Assembly: GCF_000186705.1 (NCBI RefSeq)
Contig: NZ_AEUE01000002.1
Coordinates: forward strand, 351,826 to 415,825
Direction of reading: 5' to 3'
DNA: 64,000 nt
Source: Citromicrobium sp. JLT1363
GTDB lineage: Bacteria > Pseudomonadota > Alphaproteobacteria > Sphingomonadales > Sphingomonadaceae
Part shown: positions 17,717 to 27,083 of the stretch, in pieces
Layout: every line of letters begins with the position of its first letter
Position numbering within the stretch: the stretch's first letter is position 1
The notes under the pieces: generated by a model
Databases searched by the model: none
What the model was told of the DNA's origin: nothing
What the model saw: the letters and a program-made list of their open reading frames with translations, nothing else
Program-made: the position numbers and the translations under genes

Positions 17717-19302
17717 CACGATCCTCCTGCGGGGGCATCGAAGCGGGTCTCGACCGTGTCGGTCTCGCGCTGTTCGTCGAGCGAGGTCAGCCGGAAGGTG
17801 AACTCGCGCGAGGTCGTATTGCTCGGCGCCATGACATAGGCGCGCACGGTGCGGATCTGGTCGGCGGGCACGTTGAAGGTGATGCTGGGCGCCGCCTCGC
17901 GTGCGTTGATCGTGTCGGTCCACATGCGCGCGCCGGGCAGACCTTCCACCGACACCTCCATCTCGCGCGGGCGGCTTTCCATATTGCGCAGCTTGAGCGT
18001 GTAGGAATTGCGGACGGAGCCGTCGCTCAGCAGCATGTAGGGCGGGTTGCGATCGGGCGATACGGTAAGGTCCGTATGCGAGCGCGTGCCAAGCGCGAAG
18101 AGCAATGCCACGCCGATACCGCCCCACACGCCGAAATAGACGAAGGTACGCGGGCGCAGCAGCGCCTTCCATGCGGGCTGGGCGGGGTGCCCCTGCGCTT
18201 CCTCGCGGCATGCCTCCAGCGTGGCGTAGTCGATCAGGCCGCGCGGGCGACCGATGTCCTTCATCACGCGGTCGCACGCATCGATGCACAAGGCGCAGGT
18301 GATGCAGCCGATCTGCGGGCCTTCGCGGATGTCGATGCCTGTGGGGCAGACTGCGACGCACTGGTTGCAATCGATGCAGTCGCCGTAATGCTCGGGGTCC
18401 TTCTTCGCTTTCTTCAGGCTGCCGCGCGGCTCCCCGCGCCAGTCCTTGTAGGTGACGATCAGCGACTTCTCGTCCAGCATCGCGGTCTGGATACGGGGCC
18501 AGGGGCACATGTAGATGCACACCTGTTCGCGCATGAAGCCGCCCAGCGTGAAGGTGGTCAGCGTCAGGATGCCCACGGTTGCGTAGGCCACCGGGGCGGC
18601 CTGTCCGGTGAAGAAGTCGGTGAACAGCGTCGGCGCATCGGCGAAATAGAGAATCCACGCACCGCCGGTCGCCAGGCTGATGAGCAGGTAGATCGACCAT
18701 TTGAAGCTGCGCCGCGCGATCTTCTTCGGCCCCCAAGGCGCCTTGTCGAGCCGGGCACGCGCATTGCGGTCCCCGTCCACGAAGCGGTCGATATGCTGGA
18801 ACAGGTCGGTCCATACGGTCTGCGGGCAGGCATAGCCGCACCACGCACGCCCCACCGCGCTGGTGACGAGGAACAGCCCGATCCCCGCCATGATGAGCAG
18901 GCCGGCGACGAAGTAGAATTCGTGCGGCCAGATCTCGATGCCGAACATGTAGAAGCGGCGATTGGCGAGATCGACCAGAACCGCCTGGTCGGGTGCGAAG
19001 GGCCCGCGATCCCACCTGATCCAGGGCGTCAGATAATAGATCGCCAGCGTGACGAACATGACGAACCACTTGAACCGCCGGAATGGTCCGTCGATCCGCT
19101 TGTTATGGACCGCCTTGCGCTTTTCGTAGAGCTTTTCGGGCATCTGCGTGCGCGGCGGTTCGTGCGGCTCGTGCCGCCGGGTGGGCGCTCCGGTCGAGGC
19201 GGTCGCGCTGGAGACGGGTTCGTTGGTCTTGGCGACCCCGTCGTCCAGTACGACCGACCAGTCGCGGTCTTTGCCCGCTCCGGTTTCGTCAGGGTTGTTC
19301 AT
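17716..19302 (-). CDS. ccoG: cbb3 oxidase accessory iron-sulfur protein CcoG (FixG/RdxA)
   Basis: Integral membrane protein of 528 residues with about five TM helices and two ferredoxin-type 4Fe-4S motifs (CIDCNQCVAVCP and CITCALCIDACD). Upstream are the conserved CGYACPQTVWTD and YMCPWPRIQ segments. The C-terminal 130 residues form an immunoglobulin-like periplasmic domain. CcoG is thought to reduce Cu(II) to Cu(I) for oxidase assembly. The first 60 residues are hydrophilic. It overlaps ccoP by 14 bases and ccoH by 1 base. Confidence 0.96.
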   Translation of the reverse strand: MNNPDETGAGKDRDWSVVLDDGVAKTNEPVSSATASTGAPTRRHEPHEPPRTQMPEKLYEKRKAVHNKRIDGPFRRFKWFVMFVTLAIYYLTPWIRWDRGPFAPDQAVLVDLANRRFYMFGIEIWPHEFYFVAGLLIMAGIGLFLVTSAVGRAWCGYACPQTVWTDLFQHIDRFVDGDRNARARLDKAPWGPKKIARRSFKWSIYLLISLATGGAWILYFADAPTLFTDFFTGQAAPVAYATVGILTLTTFTLGGFMREQVCIYMCPWPRIQTAMLDEKSLIVTYKDWRGEPRGSLKKAKKDPEHYGDCIDCNQCVAVCPTGIDIREGPQIGCITCALCIDACDRVMKDIGRPRGLIDYATLEACREEAQGHPAQPAWKALLRPRTFVYFGVWGGIGVALLFALGTRSHTDLTVSPDRNPPYMLLSDGSVRNSYTLKLRNMESRPREMEVSVEGLPGARMWTDTINAREAAPSITFNVPADQIRTVRAYVMAPSNTTSREFTFRLTSLDEQRETDTVETRFDAPAGGS

Positions 19303-20200
19303 CGACCTCTACCTCGGGATTGTCGGCGACCTCAACAAAGTCTTCGCCTCCCCCGAGCGAGTGGACATAGGCGGCAAGCATCTTGATCGTCACCGGATCG
19401 AGCCGCTCTCCCCAGGCGGGCATCACGCCCATCCGGGGGCCGAGAATCTGCCTGCGCAGGTCGGCGCGGTCGCCCCCGCGCAGCCAGATCGCATCGCTCA
19501 GGTTAGGCGCGCCGAATTCGCGTCCGCCCTTGCCCTGCGGCCCGTGGCAGGCGGCGCAGTTGTCCGCGAAGATCTGCGCGCCCGCAGCATTGGGCTGCGC
19601 CTTGCCGCTCAGCGAGAGGACATGGTCGACCACCGCGCCCAGCTGGGCCTCGTCGAAGGCGCCTTCGAAGGGCGGCATCACGCTCTGGCGGGTCTGGTCG
19701 TCTTCCGCCCAGCGAACCCCGTGGACGATCGTGTATTCGATGGCCTTCAGGTCACCGCCCCACAGCCATGCGTCGTCGTTGAGGTTCGGATAGCCGAGCT
19801 TCTGGTCCCCCGCACCGCCAGAGCCGTGGCACTGGCTGCAGTTGACCTGGAACGCGGCCCGGCCGCCCGCAACCGCACGGGCCATCAGCTCGCTATCGTC
19901 GGGCAGGCGTTCGATCGGGACGCGGGCCAGCTGCTCGCGGAAACCGACCTGCGCCTGATCGGCCAGGCGCATTTCCTCGGCCAGCTCGCCGCGGCTGGAC
20001 CAGCCGAGCACGCCGTCGGTCGCCTTTTCGATCATCGGCCAGGCCGGATACAGGACGACATAGACGATCGCGAAGATGATCGTGAGATAGAAGGTCCACA
20101 GCCACCAGCGCGGCAGTGGGGTGTTCAGCTCCTCGATCCCGTCCCATTCGTGGCCGACGGTTTCGGTGTTGGTCGCCTCATCGATGCGCTTATTGGCCAT
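19289..20200 (-). CDS. ccoP: cbb3-type cytochrome c oxidase diheme subunit III
   Basis: Membrane-anchored dihaem cytochrome c of 303 residues. An N-terminal TM helix (about 31-55, WWLWTFYLTIIFAIVYVVLYP) is followed by two cytochrome c domains with haem motifs CSQCH and CAACH. Axial Met candidates lie in SVMPPF and GVMPAW. It feeds electrons into CcoO. Its start overlaps ccoQ by 11 bases, and its end overlaps ccoG by 14 bases. Confidence 0.97.
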   Translation of the reverse strand: MANKRIDEATNTETVGHEWDGIEELNTPLPRWWLWTFYLTIIFAIVYVVLYPAWPMIEKATDGVLGWSSRGELAEEMRLADQAQVGFREQLARVPIERLPDDSELMARAVAGGRAAFQVNCSQCHGSGGAGDQKLGYPNLNDDAWLWGGDLKAIEYTIVHGVRWAEDDQTRQSVMPPFEGAFDEAQLGAVVDHVLSLSGKAQPNAAGAQIFADNCAACHGPQGKGGREFGAPNLSDAIWLRGGDRADLRRQILGPRMGVMPAWGERLDPVTIKMLAAYVHSLGGGEDFVEVADNPEVEVDEQP

Positions 20201-20354
20201 CGGCCTCGTCCTTGAAAATAGAGTTGGCTGCCTTGTTGGTGCGGCGCTTTGCGCCCGGCCTGAAGGGCCACAGGCACAGGCCGAGATAGATCAGCAGCAT
20301 GGCAAGCAGGCCGATGCTGTCCGCAAAGTGGCGCAGTTCCTCGTAGAAGGTCAT
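20190..20354 (-). CDS. ccoQ: cbb3-type oxidase small subunit CcoQ
   Basis: A 54-residue single-TM protein ([20 protein letters not shown], then a helix ending in [13 protein letters not shown]). The pattern of a short N-terminus, one TM helix and the WPFRPGxK basic motif matches CcoQ/FixQ, which stabilises CcoP in the complex. The start overlaps the ccoO stop by 4 bases, and the 3' end overlaps ccoP by 11 bases. Confidence 0.93.
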   Translation of the reverse strand: MTFYEELRHFADSIGLLAMLLIYLGLCLWPFRPGAKRRTNKAANSIFKDEADGQ

Positions 20355-21097
20355 CGGCCGGTCTCCTCGGCCAGTTCTTCGAGCGGGGCACCGCTTTCGA
20401 AATCGACCAGCGTACCCAGCATCTGCAGGTAGGCGATCAGCGCATCCATTTCGGTCACGCGGTCGGGATTGCCGTCGAAGTCGCGGATCTGCGCCTTGGG
20501 ATAGCGTTCGGCCAGATCGCCTGCGTCCATGTCGGGATCGGCCTGGGCGAACAGGTCGGTCTCGGCCTTTTCCAGATCGCTGTCCGTATAGGGCACGCCG
20601 ACGGTCTGCAGCGCGCGCAGCATGGCCCGCGCATCGGCGATCTTCAGATCGTTTTCCGCCAGGAAGCCGTATTGCGGCATGATGCTTTCGGGCACCACGC
20701 TCTGCGGGTTCTCGAGGTGCTGGACGTGCCATTCGTCCGAATAGCGACCGCCAACGCGCGCCAGGTCAGGCCCCGTTCGCTTGGACCCCCACTGGAAGGG
20801 GTGGTCGTACATGCTTTCCGCCGCGAGACTGTAATGGCCGTAGCGTTCAACCTCGTCGCGGAAGGGGCGGATCATCTGGCTGTGGCACGAATAGCACCCT
20901 TCGCGGATGTAGATGTCGCGTCCCGCCTGTTCCAGCGGGCTGTAGGGGCGCATCCCTTCCACTTCCTCGATCGTGTTGTCGATCCAGAACAGCGGGGCGA
21001 TTTCCACGATGCCGCCGATCGCGACCGTCACGAAGGTCGCCGCGGCGAGCAGCGTGATATTCCGCTCCAGCTTTTTATGTTTTTCGGTCAGGCTCAT
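20351..21097 (-). CDS. ccoO: cbb3-type cytochrome c oxidase monoheme subunit II
   Basis: Membrane-anchored monohaem cytochrome c of 248 residues. The N-terminal TM helix is at about 14-36. The haem motif CYSCH lies in [20 protein letters not shown], the family signature, and [19 protein letters not shown] follows. The Met ligand is likely in ESIMPQY. I start it at 21097, 11 bases after the ccoN stop; a further upstream in-frame start would overlap ccoN heavily. It passes electrons from CcoP to CcoN. Confidence 0.97.
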   Translation of the reverse strand: MSLTEKHKKLERNITLLAAATFVTVAIGGIVEIAPLFWIDNTIEEVEGMRPYSPLEQAGRDIYIREGCYSCHSQMIRPFRDEVERYGHYSLAAESMYDHPFQWGSKRTGPDLARVGGRYSDEWHVQHLENPQSVVPESIMPQYGFLAENDLKIADARAMLRALQTVGVPYTDSDLEKAETDLFAQADPDMDAGDLAERYPKAQIRDFDGNPDRVTEMDALIAYLQMLGTLVDFESGAPLEELAEETGR

Positions 21098-21108
21098 TTC
21101 GAAGGGTC

Positions 21109-22809
21109 CTATTCGGCTGGCACTGCGTCGGGAGCGGTCCCGGGAGCTGCGGAGGGCCGGGAGTCGACGATCGGCTTGTCCCTTTCGGCGTCGTAAGGGG
21201 TTTCGGTCATCGGCGCTTCGTTGCGCACCTTGCCCGCCAGCGTCATCCAGATGTTGTAGGTCATCACCAGCGCGCCGGAGAGGTAGAGCAGCCCGCCGGT
21301 CATGCGCATGATGAACATGGGGTGCAGGGCCGCGACCGTATCCGCGAAGCTGTTCACCAGGTAGCCGTCGGGCCCGTATTCGCGCCACATCAGGCCCTGG
21401 GTAACGCCCGCCACCCACATGCTGGCCGCGTAGAAGACGATCCCGACCGTAGCGAGCCAGAAGTGCCAGTTGATCATCCGCAGGCTGTACATCCGCTCAC
21501 GGTTCCACAGACGCGGGACCAGGTAGTACACGCAGGCGAAGGTGATCATGCCGTTCCAGCCCAGCGCGCCGGAATGGACGTGGCCAATGGTCCAGTCGGT
21601 GTAGTGGCTCAGGCTGTTGACGCTCTTGATCGACAGCATCGGGCCTTCGAAGGTGCTCATGCCGTAGAAGGCCAGCGCCATCACCATCATCCGGATGATC
21701 GGATCGGTGCGGACCTTGTCCCATGCCCCGTTCAGGGTCATCAGGCCGTTGATCATGCCGCCCCAGCTGGGCATCCACAGCATCACCGAGAACACCATGC
21801 CCAGCGTCTGCGCCCAGTCGGGCAGTGCGGTGTAGTGCAGGTGGTGAGGACCGGCCCAGATGTAGAGGAAGATCAGCGACCAGAAGTGGATGATCGACAG
21901 GCGATAGCTGTAGATCGGACGTTCGGCCTGTTTGGGCACGAAGTAGTACATCATCGCCAGGAAGCCGGCGGTCAGGAAGAAGCCGACCGCGTTATGGCCG
22001 TACCACCACTGGGTCAGCGCATCCTGCACGCCTGCAAAGGCGCTGTAGCTGCGTGAGCCGAGGAAGCTGACGGGCACAGCCAGGTTGTTGACCACGTGCA
22101 GCATCGCGATGGTCACGATGAAGGCGAGGTAGAACCAGTTGGCGACGTAGATATGCGGTTCGTTACGGCGCAGCAGCGTGGCGACGAACACCACGAGGTA
22201 GGCGACCCATACGATGGTCAGCCACAGGTCCACGTACCATTCGGGCTCCGCATATTCGCGGCTCTGCGTGACGCCCAGGACATAGCCCGTCGCCGCGAGA
22301 ACGATGAACAGCTGGTAGCCCCAGAACACGAAGCGGGCGAGGCTGGGCAGCGCCAGCTGCGTGCGGCAGGTGCGCTGCACGACGTAGAAGCTGGTCGCCA
22401 GCAGCGCGTTGCCGCCAAAGGCGAAGATCACCGCCGAGGTGTGCAGCGGGCGCAGGCGCCCGAAATTGAGGTAGGGCTCTACGTTGAGCCACGGAAAGGC
22501 CATCTGCGAGGCGATGAACACGCCCGCGAGCAGGCCGATCACGCCCCAGAACATCGTCGCGATCACGCCCCAGCGCACGATCTCGTCGTCGTAGACCGAA
22601 GGCGTATCGGGCATCTTGAAGAAGGTCCGCCCGCCGGCGATCGGATCGAACCGCCCTGCGGTGACCCAGATCATCACGAAGGCGATTACGCCTATAATGA
22701 CCGCGTGCGCCGCGAATCCGGCATCCTTCGCGGTCGCCGCTACGGCCACCGACAGAAGAAGCAGGAGGAACCACAGGCCGGCCCTCCCAAGTGCTGCTTC
22801 GATTTGCAT
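21109..22809 (-). CDS. ccoN: cbb3-type cytochrome c oxidase catalytic subunit I
   Basis: Catalytic haem-copper subunit of 566 residues with about 14 TM helices. It reduces oxygen at high affinity and pumps protons. Ligand regions visible include [25 protein letters not shown] (low-spin haem His), [26 protein letters not shown] (Cu-B His in YGHNAV), [13 protein letters not shown] and the [12 protein letters not shown] haem-ligand helix. A ribosome-binding site AAAGGG precedes the ATG. A perfect FNR/FixK box lies about 59 bp upstream. It is the first gene of an eight-gene set plus two small genes that are nearly all overlapping. Confidence 0.98.
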   Translation of the reverse strand: MQIEAALGRAGLWFLLLLLSVAVAATAKDAGFAAHAVIIGVIAFVMIWVTAGRFDPIAGGRTFFKMPDTPSVYDDEIVRWGVIATMFWGVIGLLAGVFIASQMAFPWLNVEPYLNFGRLRPLHTSAVIFAFGGNALLATSFYVVQRTCRTQLALPSLARFVFWGYQLFIVLAATGYVLGVTQSREYAEPEWYVDLWLTIVWVAYLVVFVATLLRRNEPHIYVANWFYLAFIVTIAMLHVVNNLAVPVSFLGSRSYSAFAGVQDALTQWWYGHNAVGFFLTAGFLAMMYYFVPKQAERPIYSYRLSIIHFWSLIFLYIWAGPHHLHYTALPDWAQTLGMVFSVMLWMPSWGGMINGLMTLNGAWDKVRTDPIIRMMVMALAFYGMSTFEGPMLSIKSVNSLSHYTDWTIGHVHSGALGWNGMITFACVYYLVPRLWNRERMYSLRMINWHFWLATVGIVFYAASMWVAGVTQGLMWREYGPDGYLVNSFADTVAALHPMFIMRMTGGLLYLSGALVMTYNIWMTLAGKVRNEAPMTETPYDAERDKPIVDSRPSAAPGTAPDAVPAE

Positions 22810-22861
22810 GTACTGCCCTTTCCGTTTGTGGCGCCACTAAGGCCGCCCGGATTCCGGTGCA

Positions 22862-22875
22862 TTGATCGAGATCAA
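22862..22875. promoter_or_regulatory. FNR/FixK box upstream of ccoN
   Basis: Perfect TTGAT-CGAG-ATCAA, centred about 59 bp before the ccoN ATG. This placement suits a class II activator site with a short leader. It sits between the stop of the FixK-like gene (22888) and ccoN, both on the minus strand, so the oxidase operon has its own promoter. Confidence 0.88.
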
Positions 22876-22887
22876 TTTCGGGAAATT

Positions 22888-23589
22888 TTATGCTGCGGCT
22901 GCGACTTGTCCGGCACAGCGCGAAAGGCCTTCCGGGTCCACCACCCGAAGAAGTGATCGTCCGCAGGTCTCGATCAGGCCGAGCTCGCGCAGTTCGCTGA
23001 ACTGTCGGCTCACGGTCTCGATCGTCAGACCAAGGCTTTCGGCAATCTCTCCACGCGACATCGGCAGGACTATCGCCTCTTCCCCCGTCTTGCGCTGGTC
23101 TGCCATCCGGGCCCACACGTCCAGCAGGAAGCACGCCAGCCGCTCGCGCGCCGATCTGCGTCCCAGCGTGATCGCATTCTCCCGGCTGGCCGACAGTGCG
23201 CGGGCCGTTTCCTCGGTAGCGACCTTCAGCAGGGCGCAGCTTTCGGGCGTGGTGCGCAAGAAGCTGTCCGCCGGCATGACCAGAACCTCTGCCGGAGTGA
23301 GTGCGGTCAGCGCGAAATTGTAGCGCCCGCGCGGGGGAACGTGGACGATATCGCCAGCGAAATCGAAGGCCACGATCTGCTCGCGCTCGGTCGATACGAA
23401 CGCCGCCAGCTTGGTCGCCCCGCTGCCCACGAAGATGAAGTGGGAGCGATCATCGTCCAGATGCAAGCGGCCTCCGGCGGGCAGATCCTCCGCATAGGCT
23501 TCGTGCCGCAGCTGCAGGATCGCTGCATCGGTAAGGTTCGCGGGCAGGACTCGATCGGCAAAACGATCGAACAGGTCGGGGAAATTCAT
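22888..23589 (-). CDS. fixK: Crp/Fnr family regulator, FixK-like
   Basis: A 233-residue regulator with a cAMP-receptor-like N-terminal barrel and a C-terminal winged helix-turn-helix. The recognition helix reads GLTIETVSRQFSEL, with Glu191, Ser194 and Arg195 forming the E-x-x-SR pattern that reads TTGAT boxes. The N-terminal Cys cluster of true FNR is absent; the only Cys are at 118, 153, 209 and 225, so direct oxygen sensing through a 4Fe-4S cluster is unlikely. FixK proteins of this type are usually controlled by a two-component system. The start at 23589 follows an AAGGAAGGA element. A perfect box 60 bp upstream suggests autoregulation, and the next one downstream controls ccoN. Confidence 0.9.
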   Translation of the reverse strand: MNFPDLFDRFADRVLPANLTDAAILQLRHEAYAEDLPAGGRLHLDDDRSHFIFVGSGATKLAAFVSTEREQIVAFDFAGDIVHVPPRGRYNFALTALTPAEVLVMPADSFLRTTPESCALLKVATEETARALSASRENAITLGRRSARERLACFLLDVWARMADQRKTGEEAIVLPMSRGEIAESLGLTIETVSRQFSELRELGLIETCGRSLLRVVDPEGLSRCAGQVAAAA

Positions 23590-23642
23590 GGGGTCTGCGT
23601 CCTTCCTTGGGGTACGCCTAGCGCGCCCTGCGTCCGGCATCC

Positions 23643-23656
23643 TTGATCTGGATCAA
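23643..23656. promoter_or_regulatory. FNR/FixK box upstream of the fixK-like gene
   Basis: Perfect TTGAT-CTGG-ATCAA, centred about 60 bp before the regulator's ATG and about 111 bp before the divergent crotonase gene. The spacing matches the ccoN box. It may serve autoregulation and possibly the divergent acyl-CoA cluster. Confidence 0.85.
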
Positions 23657-23760
23657 GCCGGGCCGGGGGGCACCTGATCGTCGCCGCGATGCTCCTCGCT
23701 TGACCGCTCGCTCCCGCTTCTGCAGCATCGGTTGCAAACAGCCACTTGTGGGAGAGAGAG

Positions 23761-24522
23761 ATGAGCGAAGACGTGCTGAGCGAGGTGAAGGACGGTGTGC
23801 TGGTCATCACCATCAACCGACCCGATGCCAAGAACGCGATGAACAAGGCTGCGGCCGAAGGCATTGCCGCCGCGCTGGACCGGCTGGATGCCGAAGACGA
23901 CCTGCGGGTTGCCGTGCTGACCGGCGCGGGCGGCACCTTCTGTTCGGGCATGGACCTCAAGGGCTTCCTGCGCGGCGAGACCCCCTTCGTCGAAGGGCGC
24001 GGCTTCGGTGGCCTGACGCAGAAGGGCCCGGCCAAGCCGATCATCGCCGCGGTGGAAGGCTATGCGCTGGCCGGTGGGCTGGAACTGATGATCTCGTGCG
24101 ATCTGGTGGTCGCCAGCAGCAGCGCGAAATTCGGCATTCCCGAGGTGAAGCGCGGGCTCGCCGCAGCGGCGGGCGGGCTGATGAAGCTGCCCGACCAGAT
24201 CCCGCACAAGGTGGCGATGGAGCTGGCGCTGACCGGTGAATTCATCGACGCCGCACGTGCCTACGAGCTGGGCCTGGTCAACCGCGTCACCGACGGTTCG
24301 GCGATGGACGGCGCGATGGAGCTGGCCCGGGCGATTTCCGACAACGGCCCGCTCGCGGTGAAGATTTCGAAGCAGATCATCGAGGAATCGCGCGGCTGGA
24401 GCCTCGAATCGCGCTGGGACGAGCAGGCCAAGCTGACGCCGCTGGTCTTTGCGAGCGAGGATGCGCGCGAAGGCGCCGCCGCCTTTGCGGAGAAGCGCAA
24501 GCCCAACTGGAAGGGCAAGTAA
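23761..24522 (+). CDS. Enoyl-CoA hydratase/isomerase family protein
   Basis: Crotonase-fold enzyme of 253 residues. The oxyanion-hole segments are [15 protein letters not shown] and [11 protein letters not shown]. Both hydratase glutamates appear conserved: the Glu in GGLELM and the Glu in FGIPEVKRG, so hydration of 2-enoyl-CoA is plausible. The ATG at 23761 is preceded by a purine-rich GGGAGAGAGAG. The next gene starts at the last base of its stop (TAATG), so it is in an operon with the racemase-like gene and probably the acyl-CoA dehydrogenase. It likely acts in fatty-acid or branched acyl-CoA breakdown. Confidence 0.93.
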   Translation: MSEDVLSEVKDGVLVITINRPDAKNAMNKAAAEGIAAALDRLDAEDDLRVAVLTGAGGTFCSGMDLKGFLRGETPFVEGRGFGGLTQKGPAKPIIAAVEGYALAGGLELMISCDLVVASSSAKFGIPEVKRGLAAAAGGLMKLPDQIPHKVAMELALTGEFIDAARAYELGLVNRVTDGSAMDGAMELARAISDNGPLAVKISKQIIEESRGWSLESRWDEQAKLTPLVFASEDAREGAAAFAEKRKPNWKGK

Positions 24523-25670
24523 TGGGCGGCCCGCTTTCCGGGCTGCGCATCGTCGAGTTCGCAGGGATCGGTCCGGGTCCGTTTTGCGGCATGATGCTGG
24601 CGGACCACGGCGCCGAAGTGATCCGGGTGGACCGGGCGAGTGGCGGGCGCGGCGGTTCGCAGCCGGTTTCCACCAAGGATGTGCTGGCGCGCGGGCGCAA
24701 GTCCATCGCGCTCGATCTCAAAGCCAGGCAGGGCATCGCGCTCGCCCGCAAGCTGTGCGCCAGCGCCGACGGACTGATCGAAGGCTTCCGCCCGGGCGTG
24801 ATGGAGCGGCTGGGGCTGGGGCCCGAGGTGCTGCTCTCCGACAATCCGAAGCTGGTCTACGGCCGGATGACCGGCTGGGGCCAGAGCGGGCCATACGCGC
24901 CCTATGCCGGGCACGACATCAACTACATCGCGCTCGCGGGCGCGCTCGCCCATTTCGGGCGCGCGGGCGAGAAGCCGACCCCGCCGATCAACATGGTCGG
25001 CGATTTCGGGGGCGGGGGCATGATGCTCGCCTTCGGGATGGTCTCCGCATTGCTGAGCGTGGCGCGTGGCGGCGAAGGGCAGGTGATCGACGCTGCGATG
25101 ACCGACGGAACGGCGGTGCTGATGGCGATGATCCACGGCATGGCTAATCAGGGCCTGTGGCGCGAGGATCTGGGGGCAAACCTGCTCGATACCGGCGCGC
25201 ATTTCTACGACACCTACGAAACCGCTGATGGCAAGTTCGTGAGCATCGGCAGCATCGAACCGCAGTTCTATGCCGAGCTGCGCGCGCGCGTGGGCCTGGC
25301 CGACGATCCGGCGTTCGACGCGCAGATGAACCCTGCCGCGTGGCCCGATCTGAAGGAAAAGCTCGCCGCGATCTTCGCGCGCAAGACCCGCGCCGAATGG
25401 GACGAGGCGCTGGAGCATTCGGACGTGTGCTACGCCCCCGTGCTGACGATGAGCGAGGCGCGCGAGCATCCGCACAACATCGCGAGGGAGACCTTCGTCG
25501 ATGTGGCGGGATCGCCGCAGCCCGCCCCGGCGCCGCGCTATTCCGGCACGGCCACGGCAACGCCCGATGCCGCACCGATGCCGGGCGACGATACCGACGC
25601 GATCCTGGCCGATCTGGGCATTGATGCTGGCGAGATCGCCGCGCTGAGGGAGGCGGGGGCCGTCTCCTGA
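24522..25670 (+). CDS. CaiB/BaiF family, alpha-methylacyl-CoA racemase-like
   Basis: Family III CoA-transferase fold, 382 residues. Racemase hallmarks are present: the His in [14 protein letters not shown], the Asp in [10 protein letters not shown] and the Glu in [13 protein letters not shown]. These correspond to the catalytic His, Asp and Glu of alpha-methylacyl-CoA racemase, which interconverts (2R)- and (2S)-methylacyl-CoAs so that only the S form enters beta-oxidation. CoA-binding [10 protein letters not shown] and [15 protein letters not shown] are also seen. It is translationally coupled to the crotonase gene. A true CoA-transferase role cannot be excluded. Confidence 0.9.
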   Translation: MGGPLSGLRIVEFAGIGPGPFCGMMLADHGAEVIRVDRASGGRGGSQPVSTKDVLARGRKSIALDLKARQGIALARKLCASADGLIEGFRPGVMERLGLGPEVLLSDNPKLVYGRMTGWGQSGPYAPYAGHDINYIALAGALAHFGRAGEKPTPPINMVGDFGGGGMMLAFGMVSALLSVARGGEGQVIDAAMTDGTAVLMAMIHGMANQGLWREDLGANLLDTGAHFYDTYETADGKFVSIGSIEPQFYAELRARVGLADDPAFDAQMNPAAWPDLKEKLAAIFARKTRAEWDEALEHSDVCYAPVLTMSEAREHPHNIARETFVDVAGSPQPAPAPRYSGTATATPDAAPMPGDDTDAILADLGIDAGEIAALREAGAVS

Positions 25671-25767
25671 ACGCGGCGCATCGCCCGATCCATCAGGTCC
25701 ATTGCAGTTCGCAACCGATTTGATAGTCTCGCCACAAAGAAGATAAAATTCGAGAGGATACTGTCAG

Positions 25768-26931
25768 ATGCCCGTGATCGATGTGCCGCAGCCCGAGTTC
25801 ATGGAAGACGAGGAAATCTCGATCTTCGCCGATGCCGTAGGCAAGTTCTACGAAAAGCACGCGCCCGAAAAGCGCGTCCTCAAGTGGCGCGAGGATGGAC
25901 AGGTGGAGCGCGAGTTCTGGCGCGAGGCGGGCGAGGCCGGGCTTCTGGGCGTTTCGGTGCCGGAGGAATATGGTGGCCACGGCGGCGACTTCCGGCACGA
26001 TCTGGTGGTGATCGACCAGCAGTCGAAAAAGGGCGTCGAAGGCTTCGCGGCCAGCCTGCACAACGTCATCATCCTGCCCTATCTGGTGCGCCACGGCACC
26101 GAAGAGCAGAAGAAGAAATACCTGCCCCGCCTCGTCAGCGGCGATCTGGTCAGCGCCATTGCGATGACCGAGCCGGGCGTGGGATCGGACCTTCAGTCGA
26201 TCACCACCACCGCATTGAAGGATGGCAACGGCTACCGCATCAACGGTTCCAAGACCTACATCTCCAACGGGCAGATCGCGGATTTCGTGATCGTCGTCGC
26301 CAAGACCGACCCGAACGAGCGGCACAAGGGCATCAGCCTGGTGCTGCTGGAGACCGAAGGGGCCGAAGGCTTCCAGCGGGGCAAGAAGCTCGACAAGATC
26401 GGGCTCGATGCGCAGGACACCAGCGAACTGTTCTTCGACGACGTGTTCGTGCCGGGCGACGCGATCCTCGGCGGGGAAGAAGGCAAGGGCTTCTACCAGC
26501 TGATGGGCGAACTGCCGCAGGAACGCCTCATCATCGCGGTGCAGGCGATGGAGGGGATCGAGCGCGCGCTCAACGTCACGCTCGACTTCGTGAAGGAACG
26601 CAAGGCCTTCGGGCAGACGATCTGGGACTTCCAGAACACCCAGTTCACGCTCGCCGACCTCAAGGCGCGGGGCACGGCGGCGCGTGTGTTCGTGAACGAT
26701 TGCATCGCCAAGCTGCTGGAAGGCAAGCTGGATGTGGCGACCGCCAGCATGGCCAAGTACTGGCTGACCGAACTGCAGAGCGAAGTGGTCGACAAGTGCC
26801 TGCAGCTGCACGGCGGCAGCGGCTACATCAACGACTATGCGATTGCCCGCCTCTACCGGGATACCCGGATTGCGCGCATTTTCGGCGGCTCGAACGAGAT
26901 CATGAAGATGCTCATCGCGCGCTCTATGTGA
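25768..26931 (+). CDS. Acyl-CoA dehydrogenase, LCAD-like
   Basis: FAD-dependent dehydrogenase of 387 residues that makes trans-2-enoyl-CoA. Family motifs are AMTEPGVGSDL, FVTKxx-equivalent KTYISNGQIADFVIVVAKT, and KAFGQTIWDFQNTQF. At the position where medium-chain enzymes have the catalytic Glu (YEGT), this one has FGGSNEIM, as in long-chain enzymes; the base is then probably Glu265 in MEGIERAL. A 97-bp gap separates it from the racemase-like gene on the same strand. Together the three genes suit degradation of branched or long acyl chains. Confidence 0.94.
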   Translation: MPVIDVPQPEFMEDEEISIFADAVGKFYEKHAPEKRVLKWREDGQVEREFWREAGEAGLLGVSVPEEYGGHGGDFRHDLVVIDQQSKKGVEGFAASLHNVIILPYLVRHGTEEQKKKYLPRLVSGDLVSAIAMTEPGVGSDLQSITTTALKDGNGYRINGSKTYISNGQIADFVIVVAKTDPNERHKGISLVLLETEGAEGFQRGKKLDKIGLDAQDTSELFFDDVFVPGDAILGGEEGKGFYQLMGELPQERLIIAVQAMEGIERALNVTLDFVKERKAFGQTIWDFQNTQFTLADLKARGTAARVFVNDCIAKLLEGKLDVATASMAKYWLTELQSEVVDKCLQLHGGSGYINDYAIARLYRDTRIARIFGGSNEIMKMLIARSM

Positions 26932-27083
26932 GCAAGTGCGAAGGGCGCGTTAACCTGTTGGCGAAAGGGTGTCCCAGCCCGGATAGCGGCGGGTTCGCGC
27001 GCTTGTAGCGGGTTGGCAACCCTGCTCGATTAACCTGTGCAACAGGAACCGGAAACCGATTCGCGTAACAGGGAGCGCACGCA

